Assembly (NCBI RefSeq): GCF_001586275.1
Contig: NZ_CP014545.1
Span: forward strand, 3,188,501 to 3,252,500
Direction: 5' to 3'
Source of the DNA: Sphingorhabdus sp. M41
GTDB lineage: Bacteria; Pseudomonadota; Alphaproteobacteria; Sphingomonadales; Sphingomonadaceae
Length of the DNA stretch: 64,000 bases
Part shown: positions 35,259 to 45,192 of the stretch, one piece after another
Layout of the letters: the number at the start of each line of letters is the position of its first letter
How positions within the stretch are numbered: the stretch's first letter is position 1
Program-made: the position numbers and the translations under genes
The notes under the pieces: model-generated
Databases searched by the model: none
Told to the model about the DNA's origin: nothing
The model's input: only the letters and a program-made list of their open reading frames with translations

Positions 35259-36239
35259 CTAGGCTGCGCGGTCGTATATCTCAAGCACATCCTGCCCCAG
35301 CTGGCGCTGATCGGTGCGCCGCCACCGGCCGTGCGCATCGCCGAGCTTTTCCAGCCCGATATCGCCAATGCCGGGCAGCCCGCCGCCAATGATGATCGGC
35401 GCGCGATAGAGCAAAAGCCGGTCGACCAGATCCGCTTGCAGGAAGGATGATGCGGTTTTTGCGCCGCCTTCAACGAGCAGCCAGTTGATGTCGGGAAGAT
35501 CGGCAATCGCGGCGGGCTCGGAGATTTGCAGCCAATGAGCCGGCTTGTCGGGATCATTCCCAAGCACGACCGGCTGCGGGGAACGGTCGGCCAGCCCGTC
35601 AAGCCGGACATCCAGTCCTGGCTTGTCGGTTCTTGCCGTTCCGGCTCCGACGAGAATCGCATCGCTGCGCGCGCGCTCGAGATGGGCGTGCGCCCTCGCC
35701 TGATCGCCGGTGATCCACTGACTCGACCCGTCGGCCAGGGCAATACAGCCGTCCAGCGACATCGCCAGCTTGAGCGTGACAAAGGGACGGGCATTTTCCA
35801 GGCGACACAGGAAACCGGCCATTGCACTGCGCGCTTCCGGCTCCCTTATGCCGACCGAGACGGGAATGCCCGCATCACCCAGCCGGTCGATCCCTCTGCG
35901 TCTCGTGCGTTCATCGGCATCGAGGGTCGCGACAATCACTCTCTTTGGTTTTGCGTCGATAATAGAGATGCTGCAGGTCGGTCCGCGGCTGCTTTCATGG
36001 GCGCAGGGCTCCATGGTGACATAAATGTCCGCGCCCTTGGCAGAGCGACCAGCCTCAGCCAGCGCCATTTCCTCGGCGTGCGGGCGTCCGCCGGGCTGGG
36101 TCCAGCCGCGGCCGATGATCACGCCTTGCTTGACGATGACGCAGCCGACATTGGGATTGGCCCCGGTCCGGCCCCGCCCTCGTTCCGACAAGGCCAGGGC
36201 AGCCGCCATGAAATGGGCGTCTCCCGGGGGAGTCAGCAT
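35259..36239 (-). CDS. ribD: Bifunctional riboflavin deaminase/reductase RibD
   Basis: The 326-residue protein has an N-terminal deaminase domain with the zinc motifs HAEEMALAEAG (about residue 51) and PCAHESSRGPTCS (about residue 76). The reductase domain begins near residue 150 (RPFVTLKLAMSLDGCIALAD) and includes the NADPH-side WLLVEGGAKTASSFL. It makes 5-amino-6-ribitylamino-uracil phosphate from the GTP-derived pyrimidine. Its start overlaps the end of the small membrane protein gene upstream (36233-36646) by seven bases. Confidence 0.95.
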   Translation of the reverse strand: MLTPPGDAHFMAAALALSERGRGRTGANPNVGCVIVKQGVIIGRGWTQPGGRPHAEEMALAEAGRSAKGADIYVTMEPCAHESSRGPTCSISIIDAKPKRVIVATLDADERTRRRGIDRLGDAGIPVSVGIREPEARSAMAGFLCRLENARPFVTLKLAMSLDGCIALADGSSQWITGDQARAHAHLERARSDAILVGAGTARTDKPGLDVRLDGLADRSPQPVVLGNDPDKPAHWLQISEPAAIADLPDINWLLVEGGAKTASSFLQADLVDRLLLYRAPIIIGGGLPGIGDIGLEKLGDAHGRWRRTDQRQLGQDVLEIYDRAA

Positions 36240-36646
36240 TGCAGACCGGCGGGACGTTCCACCTCTACCTCGCCGCGCGCCAGCCGTTCCGCGATCGCGT
36301 CGCGCTCAATCTCGTCGACATCCATTCCGGACATCCGGCCGAGCGATTTCACCGCTTCGCGCCGCTTCTCTTCCAGCTTGTCCTTCAGACACTGGATTTC
36401 CCAGCGGTCCTGCAGGATTTCCTCGTCCGTGCGATCCGTTGTCCAGTTTTCGACATAAATGACCTCCTGCGGTACATAAGTATATGTATTTACCTTGGGA
36501 TCGAGCCAGAAAAGGAACAAAATGAACGCCGTACAGGCAATCGCCAATGCGGCCGGGAGCAGGCGCTCGCCCGGTTCACTCTGACGAAAGACTGCGACCA
36601 GATCGCCAAAGCCACCGCCGACCGATACATCTTTTAACATTCCCAT
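36233..36646 (-). CDS. Small membrane protein of unknown function
   Basis: Starting at ATG 36646 gives 137 residues; ATG 36640 is also possible, and a TTG at 36739 overlapping the TonB-like stop would add 31. One membrane helix (LLPAALAIACTAFILFLFWL, about residues 25-44) is followed by a cytoplasmic or periplasmic helical tail rich in charge (EILQDRWEIQCLKDKLEEKR). No known domain is recognised. It lies between the TonB-like gene and ribD on the same strand, which does not reveal its job. Confidence 0.7.
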   Translation of the reverse strand: MGMLKDVSVGGGFGDLVAVFRQSEPGERLLPAALAIACTAFILFLFWLDPKVNTYTYVPQEVIYVENWTTDRTDEEILQDRWEIQCLKDKLEEKRREAVKSLGRMSGMDVDEIERDAIAERLARGEVEVERPAGLQC

Positions 36647-36735
36647 GGCGTCCAAATAGTGCGGCCACGCCCGGATGACCAGCCCTTCCGGCAAAATTGC
36701 CGCCGGAAAACCGGACTGGCCATTCGGTGCGATGA

Positions 36736-37389
36736 TCAACTGTTGATTTCAAAGCGAACTTTCAGCGTCATCCAGCTTTCAAATGGCTTTCCGTCTTTTG
36801 TCGCGGGCGCAAATCGCCATTTGTTCAGCGCCTGTTTCCGGGTCGCGGTCCAGAAATCCACATGCGGCGAATCGATCAATTCTATCTGCTTCACGCGACC
36901 GTCGGTGCCGACCAGCACCCGAACGCTGACCTCGCCCTGCCGTTCAAGTCGCAATTGGCCAACCGGGTAGTCGGGCTGAAACTGTCCTGCATAGCGCGTG
37001 TTAAGGCGCGCACCGACAATCACTGGATCCGGCGCGATTTTTATCGTTTCAAAGGGGATTTCAATGCCCACTCCTGCCGATCCGCTCCCAAGCTTGGCCT
37101 CGGCATATTCGTTGAGCGGAGCGGCCGACAATTTGATGATCGGCCGGTCCGCTGCCGTTTGCCGCATCTGCGGAGCCACTTTGACTTCCGGCTTTTTGTC
37201 TTCGATCACAGGCTCTGTCGGCTGTGGCTTCGGTATAGCTGTCGCAATGAAAGGGCCGTTTAGTCTCTCCGGAATCTCAATCCCGGGCATCGCAATCACG
37301 GCAGCAATAATAGCCGCGTGAACGGCACCGGCCAGTATCAAACCTTTCGTCCGTGGTGTCTTGTTCTCGTAAACGGAAACATAGCTCAT
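36736..37389 (-). CDS. TonB-family energy transducer
   Basis: The 217-residue protein has an N-terminal membrane helix (GLILAGAVHAAIIAAVIAMP, about residues 15-34), a Pro/Lys-rich periplasmic stretch (KPQPTEPVIEDKKPEVK), and a C-terminal TonB domain (DYPVGQLRLERQGEVSVRVL to WRFAPATKDGKPF). These proteins pass proton-motive energy to outer-membrane receptors. The partner exbBD genes and a receptor are not in view. Confidence 0.85.
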   Translation of the reverse strand: MSYVSVYENKTPRTKGLILAGAVHAAIIAAVIAMPGIEIPERLNGPFIATAIPKPQPTEPVIEDKKPEVKVAPQMRQTAADRPIIKLSAAPLNEYAEAKLGSGSAGVGIEIPFETIKIAPDPVIVGARLNTRYAGQFQPDYPVGQLRLERQGEVSVRVLVGTDGRVKQIELIDSPHVDFWTATRKQALNKWRFAPATKDGKPFESWMTLKVRFEINS

Positions 37390-37543
37390 GATAATATCCT
37401 CTCAACCATCCTCAGAAGTGGCGGAGCGGCTCCGTGCCTGTTTGACTATCTCACCCCAGCGCCAATTGTAATGTTATACTATTACATAGAATATTGCAAA
37501 CATGGCCGTGCCTGTGGTAGGATGTCAGCTTTCCAAAAGGTCT

Positions 37544-38881
37544 TTAAGTGGCTGCTTTTACTAGTCTTTTTAGTGCTTCCTCACGCCCGATCAAGGGCAG
37601 AAGAGCATTCATATCGGGCCCATGATCCAATCCGGTCAAGGCCTGACGCAGCGGCATGAACAGGGGTTTGCCCTTGCGTCCCGTAGCCTCCTTGAGCGCT
37701 CCGGTGAGATCCTTCCAGAGTTCGGAAGATGCTTCCAATTCTTCCAGTTCACCATGCGCGACGGACAGAAACTCCCGGTCTTCCGGTGAAAATCCGGGCA
37801 AGGCAATCGGTCCCGTCACCACCTGCCACCACTGGTCGACATCACCCATATCATGCAGATTTGGCCGGATCACCGCCCAGGCTTCAGCGTCCATCGCTTC
37901 CGGCAGTCGGCCCTTTACATCCGCATAATCAAGCAGATGCACAATCTTCTGATTGAGCTGCGCCAGTTCCTCATCGTCAAACCGCGCCGGCGCGCGGCCA
38001 AAGCGGGCAAAGTCGAAGGTGGTAATCAGTTGCTGCACATCGGCAATCGGTTCCACCGGGTCACTGGTGCCAATACGCGCGAGCAAGGCGACAATCGCCT
38101 GCGGTTCGATATTCTTCTCACGAAAGCTGCCGACCCCAAGCGAACCGAGCCGCTTGGAAAGCTTGCCTTCGGTCCCCACAAGCAACGCCTCATGGGCAAA
38201 TTCCGGCGGCTTTGCGCCAAGTGCCTCAAACATCTGAATCTGCACTGCGGTATTGGCAACATGATCCTCGCCGCGCACGACATGAGTGATCCCCATTTCG
38301 ATATCGTCGATCGCCGAGGGCAGCATGTAAAGCCAGCTTCCGTCTTCGCGCAGGATCACGGGATCGGACAGCAGAGCGGGATCAAAATTCTGGTCGCCCC
38401 TTATCAGGTCGGTCCAGGTGATCGGCGTTTCGTGATCAAGCTTGAAGCGCCAGTGCGGCTTGCGGCCTGCCGCTTCGAAAGCCGCGACCTGCTCGGCGGT
38501 CAGGTCGAGCGCCGCGCGATCATAGATCGGCGGCTTGCCCCGGCCGAGCTGGATCTTGCGCTTCAGGTCCAGTTCCTGCGCAGTCTCATAGGCGGGATAA
38601 ACCCGGCCATCGGCCTTCAGCTTCGCCAGATGGTCTTGATAGCGGTCAAAGCGCGCCGACTGCCTTTGCTCTTCGTCGGGCTCCAGACCCAGCCACGCCA
38701 GATCGGCCTGGATCGCGTCTACATATTCTTCCTTTGACCGCTCTGCGTCGGTATCGTCGAGCCGCAACAGAAAGGTACCACCCTCTTTTTTCGCGAACAT
38801 CCAGTTGTGCAGCGCGGTCCGGATATTGCCGACATGAAGATGGCCCGTTGGTGACGGGGCGAAGCGGGTTTTTATGGTCAT
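37544..38881 (-). CDS. gltX: Glutamyl-tRNA synthetase
   Basis: The 445-residue class I enzyme has the HIGH-type motif in PSPTGHLHVGNIRTAL (residues 9-24), the KMSKS-type EGKLSKRLGSL near residue 239 and a C-terminal anticodon-binding helical region. It charges tRNA-Glu and, in many alphaproteobacteria, a second GltX paralogue exists, so this copy's precise tRNA preference is not certain. Its ATG overlaps the NAD synthetase stop (ATGA) on the minus strand. Confidence 0.95.
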   Translation of the reverse strand: MTIKTRFAPSPTGHLHVGNIRTALHNWMFAKKEGGTFLLRLDDTDAERSKEEYVDAIQADLAWLGLEPDEEQRQSARFDRYQDHLAKLKADGRVYPAYETAQELDLKRKIQLGRGKPPIYDRAALDLTAEQVAAFEAAGRKPHWRFKLDHETPITWTDLIRGDQNFDPALLSDPVILREDGSWLYMLPSAIDDIEMGITHVVRGEDHVANTAVQIQMFEALGAKPPEFAHEALLVGTEGKLSKRLGSLGVGSFREKNIEPQAIVALLARIGTSDPVEPIADVQQLITTFDFARFGRAPARFDDEELAQLNQKIVHLLDYADVKGRLPEAMDAEAWAVIRPNLHDMGDVDQWWQVVTGPIALPGFSPEDREFLSVAHGELEELEASSELWKDLTGALKEATGRKGKPLFMPLRQALTGLDHGPDMNALLPLIGREEALKRLVKAAT

Positions 38882-40533
38882 ACAGTCCTGAATGCGTTGG
38901 TTATCGGATAGCGCCGGTCACGGCCGAAATTCCTGGTGCCAAGCTTTACGCCCGGCGGGGCCTGTCGGCGTTTATATTCGGCGATATAGAGCAGCCGCTC
39001 AATCCGCACCACCGTTTCCCGGTCAAATCCCCGCGACACCAGATCATTGACCGACAATTCTTCCTCGATCAGGCCGTGCAGCAGCGGATCGAGAATCTCG
39101 TAATCCGGCAGGCTGTCGCTATCCTTCTGGTCCTCGCGCAATTCGGCGCTCGGCGGTTTGGTGATCACGCTTTCCGGCATCACCGGTCCATCGGGACCAA
39201 GGCCGAGGCTGGGTTTGTTGCGGTTGCGCCACGCGGATAACTTAAACACGGTCAGCTTATAGGCGTCTTTCAGCACTGAATAGCCGCCCGCCATATCACC
39301 ATAGATGGTGGCATAGCCAACGCTCATCTCGCTCTTGTTGCCGGTGGTCAGCAACATGTGGCCGAACTTGTTCGACAGTGCCATCAGCGTCACGCCGCGA
39401 ATCCGCGACTGGATATTCTCTTCGGTAATATCGACATTGCTGTCGGCGAAACTGTCCTCGAGCATTGCATCAAAGCCTTCGACAGCCGGGCCAATTGGAA
39501 TCGTATCCAGCCGGGTTCCCAGCATTTTGGCACAACCCTCGGCATCGTCCAGACTTTCCTGCGAGGTGAACCGCGATGGCATCATCACATTCCACACCCG
39601 GTCAGCTCCCAAAGCATCGACGGCGACCGCAGCGGACAAGGCGCTATCGATACCGCCGGAAAGGCCGAGCAAAACGCCGGGAAAGCGATTACGATTCACA
39701 TAGTCGCGCAAGCCAACTATCATCGCATTATAGATATCGGCAGGATGGTCATCCAGCTGATGAATCTCGCCCGGCGCACAGGTCCATTCTCCGCCTTCGC
39801 GCGACCAGTGCGTATCGACGATCGCCTCGTCCCAGTCGGGCAGCTGGTGCATGACGCTGGCATCGCCATTGAGCACGAAACTGGCGCCATCAAACACAAT
39901 CTCGTCCTGTCCGCCAACCCGGTTCAGGAACAGCATCGGAATACCCGTTTCCCGAACCCGCTGCGTCGCCACCTGTCCCAGACGCATATCGTCTTTCTCT
40001 ATTTCATATGGGCTGCCGTGAACCGAAATAAACAGCTCCGCTCCCTCTGATTTCAGATGTTCACAAACGCTTGGGAACCAGACGTCCTCGCAGATTGGCA
40101 AGCCGATTTTGCAGCCCTTGAAGATGATTGGCTCCGGCAAGGGCCCCGATGAAAAGAGCCGCTTTTCGTCAAATGTGCCGTAATTGGGCAGTTCGACTTT
40201 GTATCGGATATCCTTGATATGTCCGCCTGCGAGCAGCGCAATGCCGTTATAAAGCTTGCCACCTTCCCGGAACACCGACCCGACCAGCATCGCCGGTCCC
40301 GACCCTGCGGTCGCAGCTGCCAGTCGGTTGAGTTCCGCCTCGGCGCGCTCCCACAACGAGGGCTTCAATACCAGATCCTCCGGTGGATAGCCGATCAGCT
40401 GCAGCTCCGGGAACAAAATCAGGTCGCTGTCCGGCCGCGCGCCGTGCGCCGCGATCATCGCATCGGCATTGCCGCGCAGATCGCCAACGCTCTGTGTTAA
40501 TTGCGCCATGGTGATGGTAAGCTTTTCCGTCAT
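38878..40533 (-). CDS. nadE: Glutamine-dependent NAD+ synthetase
   Basis: From ATG 40533 the protein has 551 residues. The N-terminal nitrilase-type glutaminase domain has its catalytic Glu in LILFPELQLIGYPPED, Lys in YKVELPNYGTFDE and Cys in GLPICEDVWFP. The C-terminal ATP-pyrophosphatase domain has VLLGLSGGIDSALSAAVAVD. It makes NAD+ from deamido-NAD+ using glutamine. An upstream extension of the same frame to 40860 overlaps the divergent prs gene and lacks family similarity, so it is not used. Overlap with gltX by four bases indicates one operon. Confidence 0.95.
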   Translation of the reverse strand: MTEKLTITMAQLTQSVGDLRGNADAMIAAHGARPDSDLILFPELQLIGYPPEDLVLKPSLWERAEAELNRLAAATAGSGPAMLVGSVFREGGKLYNGIALLAGGHIKDIRYKVELPNYGTFDEKRLFSSGPLPEPIIFKGCKIGLPICEDVWFPSVCEHLKSEGAELFISVHGSPYEIEKDDMRLGQVATQRVRETGIPMLFLNRVGGQDEIVFDGASFVLNGDASVMHQLPDWDEAIVDTHWSREGGEWTCAPGEIHQLDDHPADIYNAMIVGLRDYVNRNRFPGVLLGLSGGIDSALSAAVAVDALGADRVWNVMMPSRFTSQESLDDAEGCAKMLGTRLDTIPIGPAVEGFDAMLEDSFADSNVDITEENIQSRIRGVTLMALSNKFGHMLLTTGNKSEMSVGYATIYGDMAGGYSVLKDAYKLTVFKLSAWRNRNKPSLGLGPDGPVMPESVITKPPSAELREDQKDSDSLPDYEILDPLLHGLIEEELSVNDLVSRGFDRETVVRIERLLYIAEYKRRQAPPGVKLGTRNFGRDRRYPITNAFRTV

Positions 40534-40686
40534 CGCGCCCTGATAGAAAGGGCCACAGTGCGGAGCAATCGAAATAAACGCAAATACGGACTTTTGATTT
40601 AGCGCCCTACTGTCTAACAGGGTCACGAAATTGTCATGGGGTGCCGCTGGGGATTCTTGCGGGCCTCTGGATCGGGGAACGCAGTT

Positions 40687-41622
40687 ATGAAACTCATGTC
40701 GGGCAACAGCAATTTGCCACTTGCTACAGAAATTGCCGAATATCTGGGTATCCCGCTGACCGATGCGAGCGTCAAGCGCTTCGCCGATGACGAGATTTTC
40801 ATCGAGATCCACGAAAATGTCCGCGGCGAGGATGTGTTTGTCGTCCAGTCGACCAGTCATCCGGCCAACGACAATCTGATGGAGCTACTGATCAGCATCG
40901 ACGCTCTGCGCCGCGCTTCAGCCAAGCGGATCACGGCAGTCATTCCCTATTTCGGCTATGCCCGCCAGGACCGGAAGCCCGGACCGCGCACACCGATTTC
41001 AGCCAAGCTGGTCGCCAACCTCATTACCGAAGCGGGTGCAGACCGTGTATTGACCGTCGATCTTCACGCCGGACAGATTCAGGGCTTCTTCGACATCCCT
41101 ACCGACAACCTCTACGGCGCGCCGGTAATCAGCGAAGATATCATCAAGCGTCACAGCGACAAGGATATCATGGTCGTCTCCCCCGATGTCGGCGGCGTGG
41201 TTCGCGCCCGGGCATTGGCAAAGCGCCTCGACAACGCGCCGCTCGCTATCGTCGACAAACGCCGCGAGCAGGCTGGCGTGTCCGAAGTCATGAACATCAT
41301 CGGCGACGTCAAAGGCCGCTTTTGCGTCATGATCGACGACATTGCCGACAGCGCTGGCACGCTCTGCAACGCGGCCGATGCCCTGATCGCGGCAGGTGCA
41401 ACCGATGTCGCCGCCTATATCACTCACGGCGTTCTTTCCGGCAAGGCAGTGGAGCGGGTCAACGCCTCTTCCTTGCGCAAGCTGATCATCACCGACACGA
41501 TCCGGACCCCACAATCCGCGCTCGATTCCAGCAAGATCCGGGTACTCCCGATCGCGCCTCTACTCGGCGAAGCGATCAAGCGGATCGCCGATGAAAGTTC
41601 GGTCAGTAGCCTGTGGGACTAA
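40687..41622 (+). CDS. prs: Ribose-phosphate pyrophosphokinase
   Basis: The ATG at 40687 after a GGGGAA site gives 311 residues, the usual family length; 40636 would add 17 non-conserved residues. Motifs are [16 protein letters not shown] near residue 33, [18 protein letters not shown] near residue 96, [15 protein letters not shown] and the PRPP loop [20 protein letters not shown] near residue 215. The enzyme makes PRPP from ribose-5-phosphate and ATP for nucleotide, His and Trp synthesis. It is divergent from nadE. Confidence 0.96.
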   Translation: MKLMSGNSNLPLATEIAEYLGIPLTDASVKRFADDEIFIEIHENVRGEDVFVVQSTSHPANDNLMELLISIDALRRASAKRITAVIPYFGYARQDRKPGPRTPISAKLVANLITEAGADRVLTVDLHAGQIQGFFDIPTDNLYGAPVISEDIIKRHSDKDIMVVSPDVGGVVRARALAKRLDNAPLAIVDKRREQAGVSEVMNIIGDVKGRFCVMIDDIADSAGTLCNAADALIAAGATDVAAYITHGVLSGKAVERVNASSLRKLIITDTIRTPQSALDSSKIRVLPIAPLLGEAIKRIADESSVSSLWD

Positions 41623-41656
41623 TCACGACCGCATTTTCTAACATCAGGAGACGACA

Positions 41657-42064
41657 ATGCCCAGTTTCGAACTTCTGCTGAAATATCGCATCCATATCGC
41701 AATATTGGCGATTCTCATCTCGCTGTTCGCATGGGCCACCGAATGGGCGGAACTGGTTTATGTCTGCCCTTATTGCCGCGCACAAAGAACGATCATCGGG
41801 CTACTCGGCCTGCTCCTGCTGGCCAACCCCATGCACTGGCTCAACCGGTGGATAGCATCGACTCTCGCTGTGCTGGGTCTGATCGTAGCGGGGATGCAGC
41901 ATTTCAATGGCTGGAAAAAGATCATGGCCGGCGAGTTTACCTGGGGTGACTATTGGTATGCCAATGCCTGGGTGCTGTCCGGCTGTGCGCTGTTCATCAT
42001 CACCGGCCTGATCCTCTACCTGTGGGCCTGGCGACCTACTCCCCCAGCTATGGATGACGAATGA
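41657..42064 (+). CDS. Small DsbB-like four-helix membrane protein
   Basis: The 135-residue protein has four membrane helices and a CPYC motif in LVYVCPYCRAQRTI near residue 37, after the first helix. DsbB proteins re-oxidise DsbA with quinone and have four helices, but they carry two Cys pairs. Here only CPYC is evident, so it is an atypical or minimal member and the partner oxidase is not in view. It overlaps hisN by four bases. Confidence 0.6.
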   Translation: MPSFELLLKYRIHIAILAILISLFAWATEWAELVYVCPYCRAQRTIIGLLGLLLLANPMHWLNRWIASTLAVLGLIVAGMQHFNGWKKIMAGEFTWGDYWYANAWVLSGCALFIITGLILYLWAWRPTPPAMDDE

Positions 42065-42840
42065 CCCCAAAAGATATCGACCTCGCGCAAAAGCTTGCAG
42101 AAGCTGCTGGCGAAGCCATCCGCCCTTTCTTTCGTGCCAAATTTGATCAGGAAGCAAAGAGCGATTCGACCTTTGTCACAGAGGCGGATCGCGCCGCAGA
42201 AGCGGCGATGCGGGCGATTATCGAAGCCGAGCGGCCCGATGACGGTATTATCGGCGAGGAATATGGCCCGCGCAACGAAGGCGCTTCGCGCCAATGGGTG
42301 CTCGATCCGATTGACGGGACCACCAGTTTCATCGCCGGACGCCCGATATTCGGTACCTTGATTGCACTGATGCAGGAAGGCTTTCCGCTGATCGGAATCA
42401 TCGACCAGCCGATTTCAAGAGAACGCTGGGTCGGCGTTATCGGGCGACCGACCATATTCAACGGCCAGCCGGCAAAATCCGCGCGCTGCCGCGAACTCAA
42501 GGATGCCGTCCTCGCCACCACATCGCCGCATCTTTTCGACGAGCATGATGCCGAACATTTCATGGGACTGGCCAGCAAAGTTGCGCCGCGCAAGATTATC
42601 TATGGCGGCGATTGCTATAATTACGGCCTGGTCGCCAGCGGCCATGTCGATGTGGTCTGCGAAGCGGGTCTGATGCTCCACGATTTCGCTGCCCTCGCCC
42701 CGATTGTCGACGGCGCCGGCGGAATGATGTGCGACTGGAACGGCGAACCGCTCCACGCGGAATCAGATGGCCATGTGCTGGCGATCGGCGATCACGCACG
42801 GGTGGATGATGTGCTGGAGGCTATTGCTTGCCATCATTGA
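42061..42840 (+). CDS. hisN: Histidinol-phosphatase (inositol-monophosphatase family)
   Basis: The 259-residue protein has the metal-site motifs IGEEYGPRN (about residue 63), WVLDPIDGTTSFIAGRPIFG (about residue 80) and LMLHDFAALAPIVDGAGG (about residue 205). The third site with DFAAL rather than WDxAAG is typical of the HisN branch. It removes phosphate from histidinol phosphate with Mg2+. A different small phosphatase substrate cannot be excluded. hisC lies elsewhere in the window, on the plus strand at 53290. Confidence 0.85.
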   Translation: MTPKDIDLAQKLAEAAGEAIRPFFRAKFDQEAKSDSTFVTEADRAAEAAMRAIIEAERPDDGIIGEEYGPRNEGASRQWVLDPIDGTTSFIAGRPIFGTLIALMQEGFPLIGIIDQPISRERWVGVIGRPTIFNGQPAKSARCRELKDAVLATTSPHLFDEHDAEHFMGLASKVAPRKIIYGGDCYNYGLVASGHVDVVCEAGLMLHDFAALAPIVDGAGGMMCDWNGEPLHAESDGHVLAIGDHARVDDVLEAIACHH

Positions 42841-43250
42841 GCTCCATTTCTGGAATTTTTATAGTCTGCGGGCTATTGATATCTTGCGGCGATCAAAATT
42901 CAGAACGAATGCAAATCTGCGATTTGAGTAAGGCTGGGTGGGACAAACCAAGCCCTGCTGGATACCACTCGACCCCCTTGATATTCGTGACCGTATCCGA
43001 TCACGATATAGGTTGGCTGTGGGAAGCTTCCGAATTAGGAGAAACCCTGTCTGATAGCGATCTACGAAAGAACTTAAGAGTAGTTCGGGAGCTCGCTCCG
43101 TTGCCTGGAATCATCCTGTCCAATAATTCCAACAAAGACTGTTCAAAAACCAAGGAAGTCCAAAGCATCATTGATCAGGAGCTCAACTGTTCTGGTCGGC
43201 ATCCATGCGGCTTGGGTTCGGAAAAAGAATGGTATGGGGAAATGCACTAA
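42828..43250 (+). CDS. Small lipoprotein of unknown function
   Basis: A TTG at 42828, eight bases after a GGAGG site that lies inside the end of hisN, starts a 140-residue frame. It begins with a lipoprotein signal peptide (IFIVCGLLISCGD, Cys near residue 20). The mature part has further Cys residues (NKDCSKTKE, NCSGRHPCGLG), which suggests disulfides. No known family is recognised. No ATG is available in the first 25 codons. It is AT-richer than its neighbours. Confidence 0.6.
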   Translation: MPSLSSISGIFIVCGLLISCGDQNSERMQICDLSKAGWDKPSPAGYHSTPLIFVTVSDHDIGWLWEASELGETLSDSDLRKNLRVVRELAPLPGIILSNNSNKDCSKTKEVQSIIDQELNCSGRHPCGLGSEKEWYGEMH

Positions 43251-43361
43251 TATCCTTGCTTTCGAGCCGAATCCTGTTAATGCGCCTCTTCCGAAGTGAT
43301 GCTCTGGCCAGTGTTGGGCTGCCACAAGTGTCCGTAACGGTAACTTCTAGAGGAGACCAAA

Positions 43362-43565
43362 ATGCCCAAGTTGAAGACCAAAAGTGGTGTGAAGAAACGT
43401 TTCAAGATCACCGCAACCGGTAAGGTAAAGCACGGCGTAGCCGGCAAACGCCACCGTTTGATGAGCCATAACAGCAAATATATCCGCCAGAACCGCGGCA
43501 CCAAGAAATTGTGTGATGCGGATGCTCGGACAGTCAAGAAATGGGCGCCATACGGCTTGGGCTAA
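43362..43565 (+). CDS. rpmI: 50S ribosomal protein bL35
   Basis: The 67-residue basic protein begins [20 protein letters not shown], the standard bL35 start, and is of normal length. It binds the large subunit with bL20. An AGAGGAG ribosome-binding site precedes the ATG, and rplT follows after 39 bases, the usual pairing. infC is not adjacent here. Confidence 0.97.
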   Translation: MPKLKTKSGVKKRFKITATGKVKHGVAGKRHRLMSHNSKYIRQNRGTKKLCDADARTVKKWAPYGLG

Positions 43566-43604
43566 GCCCGCCGCAGCGACTCTCTAACTTACAGGATATA
43601 GAAT

Positions 43605-43967
43605 ATGGCACGCGTCAAACGGGGTACGACCACTCGTACAAAACATAAAAGATTATTGGTACAGGCGAAGGGCTATTATGGCCGTCGCAAAAATACCATC
43701 CGCATCGCGCGGCAGGCTGTCGAAAAAGCCGGTCAATATGCCTATCGCGATCGTAAAGTTAAGAAGCGCGCATTCCGCGCACTCTGGATCCAGCGTATCA
43801 ACGCTGCGGTTCGCGCCGAAGGCATGACCTATGGCGTGTTCATCCACGGCACCAAGCTGGCCGGGATCGAACTCGACCGCAAGGTAATGGCCGATCTGGC
43901 GATGAATGAACCCGCAGTATTTAGCGGCATCATCAAACAGGCGCAGGATGCTCTGGCGAAAGCTTAA
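43605..43967 (+). CDS. rplT: 50S ribosomal protein bL20
   Basis: The 120-residue protein starts [18 protein letters not shown], has [20 protein letters not shown] and ends in the helical [11 protein letters not shown]. This is the classic bL20 of normal length. It is essential for 50S assembly, and in many bacteria bL20 also represses its own operon. Its transcript ends at the hairpin at 43988-44020. Confidence 0.97.
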   Translation: MARVKRGTTTRTKHKRLLVQAKGYYGRRKNTIRIARQAVEKAGQYAYRDRKVKKRAFRALWIQRINAAVRAEGMTYGVFIHGTKLAGIELDRKVMADLAMNEPAVFSGIIKQAQDALAKA

Positions 43968-43987
43968 GCATTTTCAGAAATTCAAAG

Positions 43988-44020
43988 AAGCGCCGGGGAG
44001 CAATCTCGCGGCGCTTTTTT
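43988..44020 (+). terminator. Rho-independent terminator of rpmI-rplT
   Basis: A stem AAGCGCCG paired with CGGCGCTT, spaced by a GC-containing loop, is followed by TTTTTT. It lies about 20 bases after the rplT stop and before pheS. Confidence 0.85.
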
Positions 44021-44073
44021 ATTGGGTTTTTCACAAGGCTTGCTAGACGGGCAGCGAAAGAAAATGGGACAGT

Positions 44074-45192
44074 ATGATGAGCGACATCGAGGCGATCAGG
44101 GACAAATATCTGGAGCAGATTGACGCTGCAGCCGATGGCGATGCGCTGGAGACGATTCGTCTGGCGGCGCTCGGCAAGAAGGGCGAGATTTCGCTGCTGC
44201 TGAAAACGCTGGGCCAGATGTCACCGGACGAGCGTCAGGAACAGGGCCCGAAAATCAACGGCGCGCGGCAGGCTGTCGCCGATGCGCTGACATCCCGCAA
44301 GGAGGCGATGGAGACCGCCGCTCTGGACGCCAAGCTGGCCACCGAAAAGCTTGATCTGACTTTGCCTGCACCCTCCGCCCCCAAAGGCAGCATCCACCCG
44401 GTATCGCAGGTGATGGACGAACTGGCGGAAATATTCGCCGATCTCGGCTTCTCGGTCGCCACCGGTCCGGAGATCGAGGACGACTGGCACAATTTTACCG
44501 CGCTCAACATCCCGGACACCCATCCGGCCCGCGCGATGCACGATACATTCTATTTCCCACAGACCGACGACAGCGGCATGCCCAAATTGCTGCGCACCCA
44601 TACGTCTCCGGTACAAATCCGCACGATGATGGATGTTGCCAGGCAAACAGGCGGCGCCGGCGAACCGATCTACCTTATCGCCCCCGGCCGCACCTATCGC
44701 AGCGACAGCGATGCCACCCACACGCCGATGTTCCATCAGGTCGAGGGCCTGGTGATCGACAAGGGCATCCACATGGGCCATCTGAAATGGACGCTGGAAA
44801 CCTTCGTCCGCGCTTTCTTCGAGCGCGACGATATCGAATTGCGCCTGCGCCCGAGCTACTTCCCGTTCACCGAACCCAGCGCCGAAGTCGATGTCGGCTT
44901 TTCGGTTGAGAAAGGCCGCCGGATCATCGGCGGCGATTCCCGCAGCAATGAGGGCGGCTGGATGGAGATACTCGGGTCCGGCATGGTCCACCCCAATGTG
45001 ATCCGCAATTGCGGGCTGGATCCGGACGTCTGGCAGGGCTTTGCCTTCGGCTGCGGCATCGACCGGCTAGCGATGCTGAAATATGGCATGGATGACTTGC
45101 GTGCCTTCTTCGACGGCGATTTGCGCTGGGCCGATCATTATGGCTTTGATGCACTCGACGTCCCCACATTGAGCGGAGGAGTCGGCGCATGA
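44074..45192 (+). CDS. pheS: Phenylalanyl-tRNA synthetase alpha subunit
   Basis: The 372-residue class II synthetase has an N-terminal coiled coil ([20 protein letters not shown]), motif 2-type [12 protein letters not shown] near residue 175, [12 protein letters not shown] near residue 220 and motif 3 [15 protein letters not shown] near residue 325. It pairs with PheT as an alpha2-beta2 enzyme. The start could be ATG 44074 or 44077. Four bases overlap pheT (ATGA). Confidence 0.96.
   Translation: MMSDIEAIRDKYLEQIDAAADGDALETIRLAALGKKGEISLLLKTLGQMSPDERQEQGPKINGARQAVADALTSRKEAMETAALDAKLATEKLDLTLPAPSAPKGSIHPVSQVMDELAEIFADLGFSVATGPEIEDDWHNFTALNIPDTHPARAMHDTFYFPQTDDSGMPKLLRTHTSPVQIRTMMDVARQTGGAGEPIYLIAPGRTYRSDSDATHTPMFHQVEGLVIDKGIHMGHLKWTLETFVRAFFERDDIELRLRPSYFPFTEPSAEVDVGFSVEKGRRIIGGDSRSNEGGWMEILGSGMVHPNVIRNCGLDPDVWQGFAFGCGIDRLAMLKYGMDDLRAFFDGDLRWADHYGFDALDVPTLSGGVGA

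Noticed and set aside
36240-36640. FMN riboswitch before ribD
   Set aside because: ribD is preceded by an overlapping coding gene and no FMN-element core was seen.
40534-40860. 109-residue N-terminal extension of nadE
   Set aside because: The extension overlaps prs on the other strand and precedes the standard NadE start.
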